Assembly: GCA_964495075.1 (NCBI GenBank)
Contig: CAZBUJ010000011.1
Location: 29,451-93,450 of the forward strand
Source: JAFGJQ01 sp964495075
GTDB lineage: Bacteria > Planctomycetota > Phycisphaerae > UBA1845
DNA: 64,000 nt
Direction: 5' to 3'
The notes below the pieces were generated by a model. The model was not told the origin of the DNA, did no database searches, and was given only the letters and a program-made list of their open reading frames with translations. The position numbers were made by a program, and so were the translations under genes. This document shows, piece by piece, positions 28,780 through 37,082 of this stretch. Numbering within the stretch: the stretch's first letter is position 1; each line of letters begins with the position of its first letter.

Positions 28780-31122
28780 ATGGCCGACAACGCCGCCAAG
28801 TCGGGATACCTCAGCCAGGTCAGCCTGGCCCGCAACCTCAGTCTGTTCGACGTCACCATGGTCGGCGTGGGGGCCATGATCGGCGCCGGGATTTTCGTGC
28901 TCACCGGGATCGCGGCCGGGCCCGCGGGGCCTGCGTTGATTCTCGCCTTTGCCCTCAACGGAATCGTGACGTTTCTCACCGCGATGGTCTACGCGGAGCT
29001 GGGATCGGCCATTCCAGAGGCGGGTGGCGGCTACTTGTGGGTCAAGCAAGGCCTACCGGCGTGGAACGGCTTTTTGGCCGGATGGATGAGCTGGTTTGCC
29101 CATGCGGTCGCCGGAAGCCTGTACGCTCTCGGGTTCGGGGCTTACCTGGCCTCGGTTCTGCAAAGCGTGCACCTGGTCCCTTCAGCGATCGGCGAAGGCC
29201 ATGTCGTCAAGATCCTCGCCGTGGCGGTCGCGTTGTTGTTCATCGGCGTCAACTTCAAAGGCGTTTCCGAGACGGGGCGAGTCGGCAACATCGTGACGCT
29301 GGCGAAGCTCGCCATTCTCGGCGTCTTCGTCGCGAGCGGCATGGCTGTGATTCTTCACCATCCGGATTCTCTGCGGAAGTTCACACCGTTCGCTCCGGGC
29401 GGGATCACCGGCGTGCTGACCGCAATGGGTCTGACGTTCATCGCGTTTGAGGGGTATGAGATTATCGTTCAGGCGGGCGAAGAGGTCAGGCATCCCAAGC
29501 AGAACATCCCAAAGGCGATTTTCATTTCGTTGGCGATCGTGGTGCCAGTCTACATGCTGGTGGCCTTCACGGCGATTGGTGCGGTGGACGCCGGCCCCGA
29601 CCAGCCATCCTGGCGGTGGCTGGCCGAGCACGCGGAACTGGGTCTGGCGGACGCATCACGGCAGTTCATGCCCTTCGGCGCCACGCTGTTGTTGCTCGGT
29701 GGACTCTTCTCGACCATGAGCGCCCTCAACGCCACTACGTTTTCATCCACCCGCGTCTCCTTCGCCATGGGGCGAGATCGGAACCTGCCCGAGACCTTCG
29801 CGCGAATCCACCAGCGGACCCAAACGCCCCATCTGGCGTTGCTCGCCAGCGGCGGTTTGATCGTCTTCATGGCCGTCGCGATGCCCATCCAGGATGTCGC
29901 CGCCGCCGCTGACGTGATGTTCCTGCTGCTGTTCCTTCAGGTCAACGTCGCGGTCATCGTGATTCGTAAGCGGTACGGCGATAAGCTGGACTACGGATTC
30001 CTGATGCCCTTCTATCCTGTCCTGCCGGCCCTCAACATCGGGCTCATCGCGTTCCTCGCGGTGTTCATGTTCCATTTCTCGGCGATCGCCTGGTTCTTCG
30101 TGATCGGGTGGATCGCCGCCGGGCTGCTCTTGCACCGATTCTATGCGTTTCCGCGTGAACGAAAGGAGGATTTGACGCCCGTTGTTCTGGAGCAGAAACC
30201 GGCGGTGCGTTCGGTGGGATTCCGGGTGCTTGTGCCCATTGCCAACCCCAACTCTGCCCGCATGATGATAGACGTTGCCGCGCGGATCGCCCGCCCGGTC
30301 GGCGGTCGGCTCGTCCTGTTACACATCGGCAGGGTCCCGCCGCAGACACCCCTCGGCAGCGGTCGGCGGGCCCTCGAGCGAATCCGCCCGGCGGTCGACC
30401 AGGCGGCCCGAGTGGCGGAGACGCTCCATCTGGAGGCGGAGTCCCTTGTCCGATTGGCCCACGAGCCGTGGCGGGCCATCGTGGACACGGTTGAGGACCA
30501 CGGGATTGCATGCACCGTGATGGGCTGGAAGGGCCCGACCCGGGGGCCGTATACGACAGTGGGGACCAATCTCGATCGCGTTCTCAAGTACGCCAACTGT
30601 AACACGTTCGTCCTGCAGCAAGGCGCGGGCATTCCGGCGAAACGCATCCTGCTGCCGGTAGCCAATCCGTACACGGCCGGTCTCCTGCTATCCGCCGGCC
30701 GCCTGTTACTGGACGAGTCGGATACAGAGGCTCGCATCACGATCCTGCACGTCGTTTCACCAAGATTGTCGGCTGCACGACGGGAGGCACGAGTTGCCGC
30801 CCTGCGAGAGGCACTTGAGCGGCCCGGTCCGTTCGATCCGGGCGATACCCCGGCAGCGCTCGACGAGGGACAGGTCGAGCTCAAGCTGAGCAGGGCGGCC
30901 GATACGGTGGGTTCCATTGTCAGCCGAACGCGCAATGCAGATCTGCTTGTCGTAGGTTCGTCTCAGGCCGGCTGGCTTGAGCGAAAGGTCGTTGGACGCA
31001 AACCGTATCGTGTCGCCCGTCGCTCGGCCTGCCCGGTGGTCATGGTGTCTCCCCGGACCCCCGGACTTCGGTTCGACACGCAGGCTTTCTTTCAGTTTTT
31101 CCGAGAGGAGCCGGAAAGATGA
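28780..31122 (+). CDS. APC-family amino acid transporter fused to two universal stress protein domains
   Basis: Protein of 780 residues. The N-terminal 450 residues form an APC-superfamily permease of about 12 helices, beginning VGVGAMIGAGIFVLTG and including FIAFEGYEIIVQAGEEV. The C-terminal 330 residues carry two USP-like domains (about 478-615 and 622-770). The second ends with DLLVVGSSQAGW...ACPVVMV, typical of ATP-binding USPs. Such fusions are thought to let nucleotide or stress signals control transport. GGTGGAG is seven bases before the ATG at 28780; the TTG at 28774 is less likely. The substrate is unknown but probably a cationic or neutral amino acid. Confidence 0.87.
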   Translation: MADNAAKSGYLSQVSLARNLSLFDVTMVGVGAMIGAGIFVLTGIAAGPAGPALILAFALNGIVTFLTAMVYAELGSAIPEAGGGYLWVKQGLPAWNGFLAGWMSWFAHAVAGSLYALGFGAYLASVLQSVHLVPSAIGEGHVVKILAVAVALLFIGVNFKGVSETGRVGNIVTLAKLAILGVFVASGMAVILHHPDSLRKFTPFAPGGITGVLTAMGLTFIAFEGYEIIVQAGEEVRHPKQNIPKAIFISLAIVVPVYMLVAFTAIGAVDAGPDQPSWRWLAEHAELGLADASRQFMPFGATLLLLGGLFSTMSALNATTFSSTRVSFAMGRDRNLPETFARIHQRTQTPHLALLASGGLIVFMAVAMPIQDVAAAADVMFLLLFLQVNVAVIVIRKRYGDKLDYGFLMPFYPVLPALNIGLIAFLAVFMFHFSAIAWFFVIGWIAAGLLLHRFYAFPRERKEDLTPVVLEQKPAVRSVGFRVLVPIANPNSARMMIDVAARIARPVGGRLVLLHIGRVPPQTPLGSGRRALERIRPAVDQAARVAETLHLEAESLVRLAHEPWRAIVDTVEDHGIACTVMGWKGPTRGPYTTVGTNLDRVLKYANCNTFVLQQGAGIPAKRILLPVANPYTAGLLLSAGRLLLDESDTEARITILHVVSPRLSAARREARVAALREALERPGPFDPGDTPAALDEGQVELKLSRAADTVGSIVSRTRNADLLVVGSSQAGWLERKVVGRKPYRVARRSACPVVMVSPRTPGLRFDTQAFFQFFREEPER

Positions 31123-31161
31123 AAGTGTCAGCAGTCCGCTCACAAAGGGAGGTATCCGCCG

Positions 31162-31431
31162 ATGTCGCTTGAGGACATGGAGCGGGCGGGCGTCACGCTT
31201 CCTCGCGACCAGTGGGGCAAGCGCGACCTGCGTTCGGCCGTGAATAGAAAGCGATTCGTGGCGGCGGCGGCGCCGGCCGCCGTGGCTTCCTTCCTGATGT
31301 TAGCCGGAAACGGGGGGGCCCTCACCAGGGTGGGCCGCCGGCGGTTCCTCATCGCCCTGTTCGCGGCCACCGGGATGGCCCTTCGAGCCACCGATACGCA
31401 CGGCCGCACCCCTGCCGACGATCGGACGTAG
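31162..31431 (+). CDS. Small hypothetical protein with hydrophobic segments
   Basis: Protein of 89 residues, not recognised. It has a polar N-terminus, then two alanine-rich hydrophobic stretches (about 32-50 and 60-75), each preceded by basic residues (NRKRF and RRRF). It may be a small membrane protein with two passes. AGGGAGG lies upstream at normal distance, which is the main support that it is translated. It follows the APC-USP gene by 39 bp. Confidence 0.5.
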   Translation: MSLEDMERAGVTLPRDQWGKRDLRSAVNRKRFVAAAAPAAVASFLMLAGNGGALTRVGRRRFLIALFAATGMALRATDTHGRTPADDRT

Positions 31432-31628
31432 CGACCGCAACGTGGAGTCTCAAGAAACGAACTCGTGGATCAACAGGTACGCGTTTGCGGCCATGGGTGC
31501 TTTCGCGCCAGCGGCGTACGTCGTGTGGTCGCCGCGGCTACTCCCCTCTGAAGAAGTGCCTTCACGGTTGCTGGCTCTGGTTCGCCGCGGCTTGCCGATC
31601 GCCTGTCTCCGTTCCGGGGCCGCCATGC

Positions 31629-31644
31629 GCGGGGCCGGCCCCGC
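31629..31644. terminator. GC-rich palindrome between convergent genes
   Basis: GCGGGG-CCGG-CCCCGC gives a 6-bp all-GC stem with a four-base loop. It touches the stop codon of the rhamnose mutarotase gene and lies about 200 bp after the small hypothetical gene. It could end transcripts from either side, although no T-run follows. Confidence 0.4.
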
Positions 31645-31964
31645 TAATCGAGATGGAACACCTCTTCAAGACGTACCAGCCCTTCGTCGGCCGGCCGACC
31701 GCCGATGTTCTCGAAAAAAGGGGCCATCTCGGCTTGCCAGCGGCGATTCACATCGGTCGCGGACATGCCGGCGAGCGCAGCGGCGAAATCATCGGTTTCC
31801 AGGTAACCGAACAACAGGCCGTCGTCGCGCAGGAAGAGCGAGTAGTTGTGCCAACCCGTGCCGCGCAACGCATCCAGCATTTCCGGCCACACCTGTTTGT
31901 GACGGGTCTTGTATTCGCCGAGGCGATCCTGTTTGACCTTGAGGACGAATCCCACTCGTTCCAT
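31644..31964 (-). CDS. rhaM: L-rhamnose mutarotase
   Basis: Protein of 106 residues that interconverts the alpha and beta anomers of L-rhamnose, supplying the form used by the isomerase. The family features are clear: N-terminal ERVGFVLKVK, the YKTRHKQVWPEM helix, GWHNYSLFLR, and a C-terminal LEEVFHLD. The frame runs further upstream, but the ATG at 31964 has GGGAGA ahead and matches the family start. It is transcribed away from the rhamnose isomerase gene, with a 560-bp region between them that contains a decayed isomerase-like gene. Confidence 0.93.
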   Translation of the reverse strand: MERVGFVLKVKQDRLGEYKTRHKQVWPEMLDALRGTGWHNYSLFLRDDGLLFGYLETDDFAAALAGMSATDVNRRWQAEMAPFFENIGGRPADEGLVRLEEVFHLD

Positions 31965-32199
31965 GTGAGTCTCCCGATCGTTCCGCGGGAAGGAAGCCGT
32001 CGACGGGCAGTGTGATCTCCGGTTTCGCATAACGGGCGACCGCATCCGCCACACCTGCCGGGCGGCGCGGATTGACGCGGACAGTCATGGCGATTGGGGC
32101 AGCCACGCGACGCCCACAAACGATCGCACAATCACCCCCCCTTCTTTTATCGAGTCGTCGTGGACATTCAAGTACGCGCGAGCCTCGCCGTGCCCGGGC

Positions 32200-32415
32200 G
32201 CAATCGCCACGATTCTTCACATTCGCGACATCGAAGGTATAATCCGGGCGTTCGCCCGCGTCGGCAAGGGTATGATGGACTTAACGGACGTCGCCGAAGC
32301 CCACAAGTAACCCGGCTCCAACGCCCTTCTGTCCGTCGAGCAGGACAAGTACGCGGGCGACAAGAAGGCCGCGTGTCGCCGGTGCGCGAGCCTGATGTGG
32401 GAGTGCCTCTCAGAG
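32200..32415 (+). pseudogene. C-terminal remnant of a sugar phosphate isomerase/epimerase-like (TIM-barrel) gene
   Basis: One reading frame gives ILHIRDIEGIIRAF, then VGKGMMDLTDVAEAHK, a TAA at 32308-32310, and then LLSVEQDKYAGDKKAA in the same frame. The pattern VGxGxxD ... VEQDxYxGD is the usual C-terminus of xylose isomerase-like TIM-barrel proteins (IolE type). There is no start, no ribosome site and no N-terminal two-thirds, so this is a decayed gene. It lies in the regulatory gap between rhaM and the rhamnose isomerase gene. Identification rests on motif recall. Confidence 0.5.
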
Positions 32416-32528
32416 CGCAGTGGCGTAGATGCACGTGACGCCCGACGCCCGGTCTCCGTGTGGCAAACCGCGTACCTGCGCATTTGTGCTCTGCCGGTCA
32501 GGCGGACCACAAACGACTGGAGACGATC

Positions 32529-33725
32529 ATGGAGATTCCTCGGCACGTGGACGAGCAGGCCTTTACACAACGGCTCGACCGGTTTCAGATCGAGACACCC
32601 TCGTGGGGTTACGCCGACACCGGCACGCGTTTCGGCAAGTTCCTCCAGGGCGCGGCCGCCCACACGATCGACGAGAAGCTCGCCGACGCGGCTCAGGTTC
32701 ACCAGTACACCGGCTGCTGTCCGACCGTGGCGGTCCACGCGTTGTGGGACTTCCCTCCCGGGACTGAACCGGCGGCGATCGGTGAGCGGGCGGCGGCCCT
32801 GGGCGTGCAGATCGGCTCGATCAACCCCAATGTGTTTCAAGACCAGTGCTACAAGTACGGTTCGCTGGCCAACCGCGATCCGGAGATTCGACGCCGTGCG
32901 TTGCGACATATCCTGGACTGTATCGAGATCGGCCGCGCGGTGGGTTCGAATCTGCTGAGCCTTTGGTTCGCCGACGGAACGAACTACCCGGGGCAAGCCG
33001 GCATGCGCGAGCGCAAGCGGTGGTTCCAGGAGGGGCTGCGGGCGATCCATGAGGCATTGCCGGACGGCATGCATATGCTCGTCGAGTACAAACCGTTCGA
33101 GCCCGCGTTTTACCACACGGACATCGCTGATTGGGGGACGGCGTACATCTTCGCCCGCCACGCGGGACCGCAAGCGAAGGTGCTCGTCGACACGGGACAT
33201 CATCTGCCCGGCTGTAACGTTGAGCACATCGTGGCGCTTTTGATCGATGAGGAGATGCTTGGCGGCTTTCACTTCAACGACCGCAAGTACGCCGACGACG
33301 ATCTGACGATGGGCAGCATCGACCCCTACCAGTTATTCCGCATCTTCCATGAGATCACCGCGGCGGAGTCCCAGCTTGGCCGCGACTTGGGGATCGCGTA
33401 CATGGTCGATCAGTCTCACAATCTCAAGCCGAAGATCCAGGCCATGATCCAGACGGTCATGACGGCGCAAGAGCACTTTGCGAAGGCGCTGCTCGTGAAC
33501 CACCAGGCGTTATCGCACGCCCGCGCGCGAGATGACCTGGTGCATGCGGAGCGGATTCTCCAGGACGCGTATCAGACCGACGTGCGCCCCTTGCTCGCCG
33601 AGTACCGGCGGGGGCGGGCCCTTCCCGAGGATCCGCTCCTGGCGTTCCGTGACGGCGGTTACACGGAGCAGGTCGCCCGCGATCGCGCGGCAGACAAGCC
33701 GCGCGACAGCACGAGTTACGCGTAG
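32529..33725 (+). CDS. rhaI: L-rhamnose isomerase (RhaI type)
   Basis: Cytosolic metal-dependent isomerase of 398 residues converting L-rhamnose to L-rhamnulose. It resembles the Pseudomonas/Bacillus RhaI type rather than Escherichia coli RhaA. Likely metal-binding residues are in VEYKPFEPAFYHTD, LVDTGHH and GGFHFNDRKYADDDL. GGAG precedes the ATG at 32529; the upstream extension of the frame is part of the decayed gene region. The kinase follows after 67 bp and the permease after that, making a rhaI-rhaB-permease operon. Confidence 0.92.
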   Translation: MEIPRHVDEQAFTQRLDRFQIETPSWGYADTGTRFGKFLQGAAAHTIDEKLADAAQVHQYTGCCPTVAVHALWDFPPGTEPAAIGERAAALGVQIGSINPNVFQDQCYKYGSLANRDPEIRRRALRHILDCIEIGRAVGSNLLSLWFADGTNYPGQAGMRERKRWFQEGLRAIHEALPDGMHMLVEYKPFEPAFYHTDIADWGTAYIFARHAGPQAKVLVDTGHHLPGCNVEHIVALLIDEEMLGGFHFNDRKYADDDLTMGSIDPYQLFRIFHEITAAESQLGRDLGIAYMVDQSHNLKPKIQAMIQTVMTAQEHFAKALLVNHQALSHARARDDLVHAERILQDAYQTDVRPLLAEYRRGRALPEDPLLAFRDGGYTEQVARDRAADKPRDSTSYA

Positions 33726-33792
33726 ATGCCCGGTGGACGTGGTCCCGTTGCTTGCCGGACCCCGGACATCGGTTCATTCGAGAGCCTGCGGC

Positions 33793-35301
33793 ATGCAGCC
33801 ACACGCGAACTACCTGGCCCTTGATCTCGGCGCCTCCAGCGGCAGAGCGAGCGTTGTACGGTTCGACGGCCGGCGCTTCGCGTTGAAGGAGGTGCACCGG
33901 TTTGACAACGGGCCGATCCGAACCGGCGACGGTCTGTTCTGGGACGCCCCGCGGCTGCTCGGGGAGATCAAGATCGGGTTGCGGACGTGCGGGCGGCAAG
34001 GATATCGCCTGAGCGCCGTTGGCATCGACGCCTGGGGGGTGGACGTCGCGCTGCTCGATTCGAACGGTGGTTTGCTCGCCATGCCGCGGCACTACCGCGA
34101 TCCTCGCAATGAGCCCGCCATGGCACAGGCGCTGAAGCGCATCTCGCCCGAGCGCGTCTACGAGTCCACCGGCATCCAGTTCATGCCGTTGAACACGATC
34201 TACCAGTTGTTTGCGGCGGCCTCGGGCCCCGAGCGGTTGCTTGAGTCCGCCGGGCGCCTGCTTTTCATGCCCGATCTTTTCAACTTCTGGCTGACCGGCA
34301 AGGCGCAGACGGAGCGCACGATTGCGAGTACGTCTCAGGCGATGAACGCGCGTACGAGCGACTGGGATCGCGAACTGCTCGCGGCACTCGGCGTTCCATC
34401 GGAGATCATGCCGGCGATTCAACCAACCGGCTCGCTCGGCGGCCGGCTCGTCGAGGACATCGCGGTCGAGGTCGGGCAGGCGGACGTGCCCGTCGTGCTG
34501 ACCGCGAGCCACGACACGGCGGCGGCCATCGCCGCGATACCGGCCGGCGGCTCCGAGTGGGCCTACATCAGCTCGGGCACGTGGTCGTTGGTCGGCGTTG
34601 AACTGACCGCACCGTTGATCAGCCCCCAGTCGTTCGAGGCGAACTTCACCAACGAGGCCGGCGTCGCCGGAACGGTGCGATTCCTGAAAAACGTGGCCGG
34701 ACTGTGGCTCGTACAGGAGTGCCGCCGGTGCTGGAACGAGGCCGGGCGTCGCTATTCCTTCGCGGAACTCGACGCAAGGGCCGAGAAGGCCGCATCGCTG
34801 CGCTCGCTGATTGACCCGGACGATCCGCGATTCGCCGCTCCAGGAAACATGCCGGAACGTATTCGTGACGCCTGTCGTGAACTCGGCCAGCCGGAGCCGA
34901 CCACCGAAGCGGCCATGGTTCGCTGCATTCTTGACAGCCTCGCCCTGCGCTACAACGACGTGTTGCGCACCGCTGCCGTGCTCACCGGACGAACGATCAA
35001 CACGGTGCACGTGGTGGGAGGCGGCTCGCGGAACGAATTATTGAATCGACTGATCGCTGGGGCGACCGACCGGCTGGTCGTTGCGGGACCGGTCGAGGCG
35101 ACAACCCTGGGCAACGCCGCCGTTCAGGCGATCGCGGTGGGAGATGTTGCCGACGTTCCCGCTGCCCGAAACGCGATCGCGGCGTCCGTGGGCCTGCGCA
35201 GGTACGAACCCCCGCGTAACGCCGCCGAGCGCCGGAAGTGGAGCGAGGCCCGACAGCGCTTTGCCGCGCTGGCGGCCGCCAACACCCGCAGGAGCGAGTG
35301 A
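33793..35301 (+). CDS. rhaB: Rhamnulokinase
   Basis: FGGY-family kinase of 502 residues that phosphorylates L-rhamnulose to L-rhamnulose 1-phosphate. The N-terminus YLALDLGASSGRASVVRFDG is the rhamnulokinase phosphate-binding signature, followed by GIDAWGVDVALLD. The second domain has ASHDTAAAIAAIP, the YISSGTWSLVGVE segment and VVGGGSRNELLNRL. The start is the ATG at 33793. A rhamnulose-1-phosphate aldolase is expected next in the pathway but is not in this window. Confidence 0.93.
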   Translation: MQPHANYLALDLGASSGRASVVRFDGRRFALKEVHRFDNGPIRTGDGLFWDAPRLLGEIKIGLRTCGRQGYRLSAVGIDAWGVDVALLDSNGGLLAMPRHYRDPRNEPAMAQALKRISPERVYESTGIQFMPLNTIYQLFAAASGPERLLESAGRLLFMPDLFNFWLTGKAQTERTIASTSQAMNARTSDWDRELLAALGVPSEIMPAIQPTGSLGGRLVEDIAVEVGQADVPVVLTASHDTAAAIAAIPAGGSEWAYISSGTWSLVGVELTAPLISPQSFEANFTNEAGVAGTVRFLKNVAGLWLVQECRRCWNEAGRRYSFAELDARAEKAASLRSLIDPDDPRFAAPGNMPERIRDACRELGQPEPTTEAAMVRCILDSLALRYNDVLRTAAVLTGRTINTVHVVGGGSRNELLNRLIAGATDRLVVAGPVEATTLGNAAVQAIAVGDVADVPAARNAIAASVGLRRYEPPRNAAERRKWSEARQRFAALAAANTRRSE

Positions 35302-35308
35302 CACGAAC

Positions 35309-37042
35309 ATGCAGGAATCGCCTGATCACCGCGGCATCATTCAGCGCCTCGACCGACTTTACGAGTTCGATCGAGAGCCGGTCAGTCCGGACAGACTTTG
35401 CGGAGGGGCGTACTTTGCCGGTGCGTACGCCGGCGAGCACGTAGCCGCAACGGAGTTTGTGATCGGGGCACTATTCGTGACCTGGGGAGCGAGCGTCTTC
35501 GACGTAATCGTCGGGCTCGCCATCGGCAACCTGCTGGCGGTATTGAGTTGGGCCCTCGTGTGTGCCCCCATCGCCACGCAGACGCGCCTGACGCTCTACT
35601 GGTACCTGCGAAAGATCGGCGGTCCGCTGCTGACGGTGATCTACAACGTGCTGAACGCTCTGCTGTTCTGCGTGCTGGCCGGGTGCATGATCACGGTCTC
35701 CGCGTCGGCCGTGCGCATTCCGTTCGGCATTCCGCCGCAAACGCAGTGGTATCCGACCGACGGGCGGTTCGTGCTTGCCGTGTGCGTCGTGGGCGCCGTG
35801 GTCGTGTGGCTGGCGGTCGCCGGCTTCAAGCGCCTGGCGGCTTTCGCCACGGTCTGCGCCCCGTGGATGCTGCTGATGTTCGTCGCCGGGGCCCTGGTGA
35901 TGCTGCCGGCGCTCGGCGAGGCGACGGGTATCGGAACCGTTCGCAGCGTGTCACAGTTCTGGGAGTTGGGTGAGAACGCGGTCTGGACGGGACAGACCCC
36001 CGACGGCAAACCACCTCTGATCGGATTCTGGCACATCGTCGCATTCGCGTGGATCTGCAACCTGGCGATGCACATGGGGCTCTCGGACATGGCGATCTTC
36101 CGCTACGCCCGCCGCGCCAGGTATGGGCTGTTTTCGGCGTTTGGCATGTTCCTGGGGCACTACGTGGCGTGGATTGCGGCGGGCGCGATGGGGGCGGGGG
36201 CGGCCCTGGCCCTGAACACGCCGCTGACCGCACTGGATTCGGGCGCGGTCGCGTATCAGGCGCTGGGAGCGGCCGGCGCGATCGCGGTCGTCATCGCAGG
36301 GTGGACGACCTCAAACCCGACGCTTTACCGGGCCGGGCTGGCGCTGCAAGCCGTCACGCCCAACTGGCCGCGTTGGCTGGTGACGCTCGTCGTCGGCGTC
36401 ATCACCACCATCGTCGCCTGCTTCCCGTTCGTCTTCACCGGCCTGCTGAGTTTCGTCGTCATCTACGGGCTGCTGCTGGTGCCCGCGGGGGCGATTGTCA
36501 TGACCGAGCACTGGCTTTTTCCACGGTTCGGCCTGACGCGCTACTGGGCGCAGCAGCGCGGTCGGTCGCTCAACTGGCCGGCGCTGGTCGCCTGGGCAGC
36601 CGGGATGGCATCGGCCCTCGTGCTCTACCTGACGGACACGCTACACCTGTTCTTCCTGTTTGTACCGGTCTATTCACTGACGGTTGTGCTGTACATCGTG
36701 CTGGCGTCGCTGGGCGGCGCGCGAGCGGCAGTGCACCCGGCTGCCGCCGGTGCGGCACATCGCGAGGATCCTGTCGGCCGGCCCGGCCCGAACGTGGCGC
36801 CGACGCTCCCGGACCGCACGGATCAGGTCCACCGCACGGCGGCATACTGGGTGAGCGGTCTCGTGGCACTGGCCGCGCTTCTCATCTGCACCGCATTGGC
36901 CGCGTACGTTTACTTCGCTGGCGCCTCGGAATACGCTGACCGTTTGGCATGGTTCAAACGCTGGCTGCTCGTTCCGACGGGGCTGTATTTCGTTTCCGCG
37001 ACATTCTGGCAAGTGCGACGAATGCGCACCAGCGCGCCGTGA
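35309..37042 (+). CDS. NCS1-like permease of the rhamnose operon
   Basis: Membrane protein of 577 residues with about 12-14 helices, resembling the purine-cytosine permease (NCS1) superfamily. It begins its membrane part with VIGALFVTWGASVFDVIVGLAIGN and has a central GWTTSNPTLYRAGLAL segment, close to the cytosine-permease pattern. It starts 8 bp after the rhamnulokinase stop, with AGGAG overlapping the end of that gene. Context suggests uptake of rhamnose or a rhamnose-containing oligosaccharide. That would be unusual for a family known for nucleobases and hydantoins. The C-terminal 50 residues are two extra helices after a polar loop. Fold confidence is good; substrate is inferred. Confidence 0.72.
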   Translation: MQESPDHRGIIQRLDRLYEFDREPVSPDRLCGGAYFAGAYAGEHVAATEFVIGALFVTWGASVFDVIVGLAIGNLLAVLSWALVCAPIATQTRLTLYWYLRKIGGPLLTVIYNVLNALLFCVLAGCMITVSASAVRIPFGIPPQTQWYPTDGRFVLAVCVVGAVVVWLAVAGFKRLAAFATVCAPWMLLMFVAGALVMLPALGEATGIGTVRSVSQFWELGENAVWTGQTPDGKPPLIGFWHIVAFAWICNLAMHMGLSDMAIFRYARRARYGLFSAFGMFLGHYVAWIAAGAMGAGAALALNTPLTALDSGAVAYQALGAAGAIAVVIAGWTTSNPTLYRAGLALQAVTPNWPRWLVTLVVGVITTIVACFPFVFTGLLSFVVIYGLLLVPAGAIVMTEHWLFPRFGLTRYWAQQRGRSLNWPALVAWAAGMASALVLYLTDTLHLFFLFVPVYSLTVVLYIVLASLGGARAAVHPAAAGAAHREDPVGRPGPNVAPTLPDRTDQVHRTAAYWVSGLVALAALLICTALAAYVYFAGASEYADRLAWFKRWLLVPTGLYFVSATFWQVRRMRTSAP

Positions 37043-37082
37043 CGAGGGCATCTGGAGCGTAGTCATCTGCCTCCGTCAAGAA

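Noticed and set aside
31118..31171. 17-codon open frame overlapping the APC-USP stop
   Set aside because: Too short to support, and its sequence is mainly the ribosome-site region of the next gene.
32216..32243. TTCACA-N16-TATAAT, a good-looking sigma-70 promoter before the rhamnose isomerase gene
   Set aside because: It lies inside the decayed isomerase-like frame and 285 bp before the ATG, so it may be a chance match within former coding sequence.
33457..35010. Antisense open frame of 517 codons opposite rhamnulokinase
   Set aside because: Shadow of a clear kinase gene; no recognisable family.
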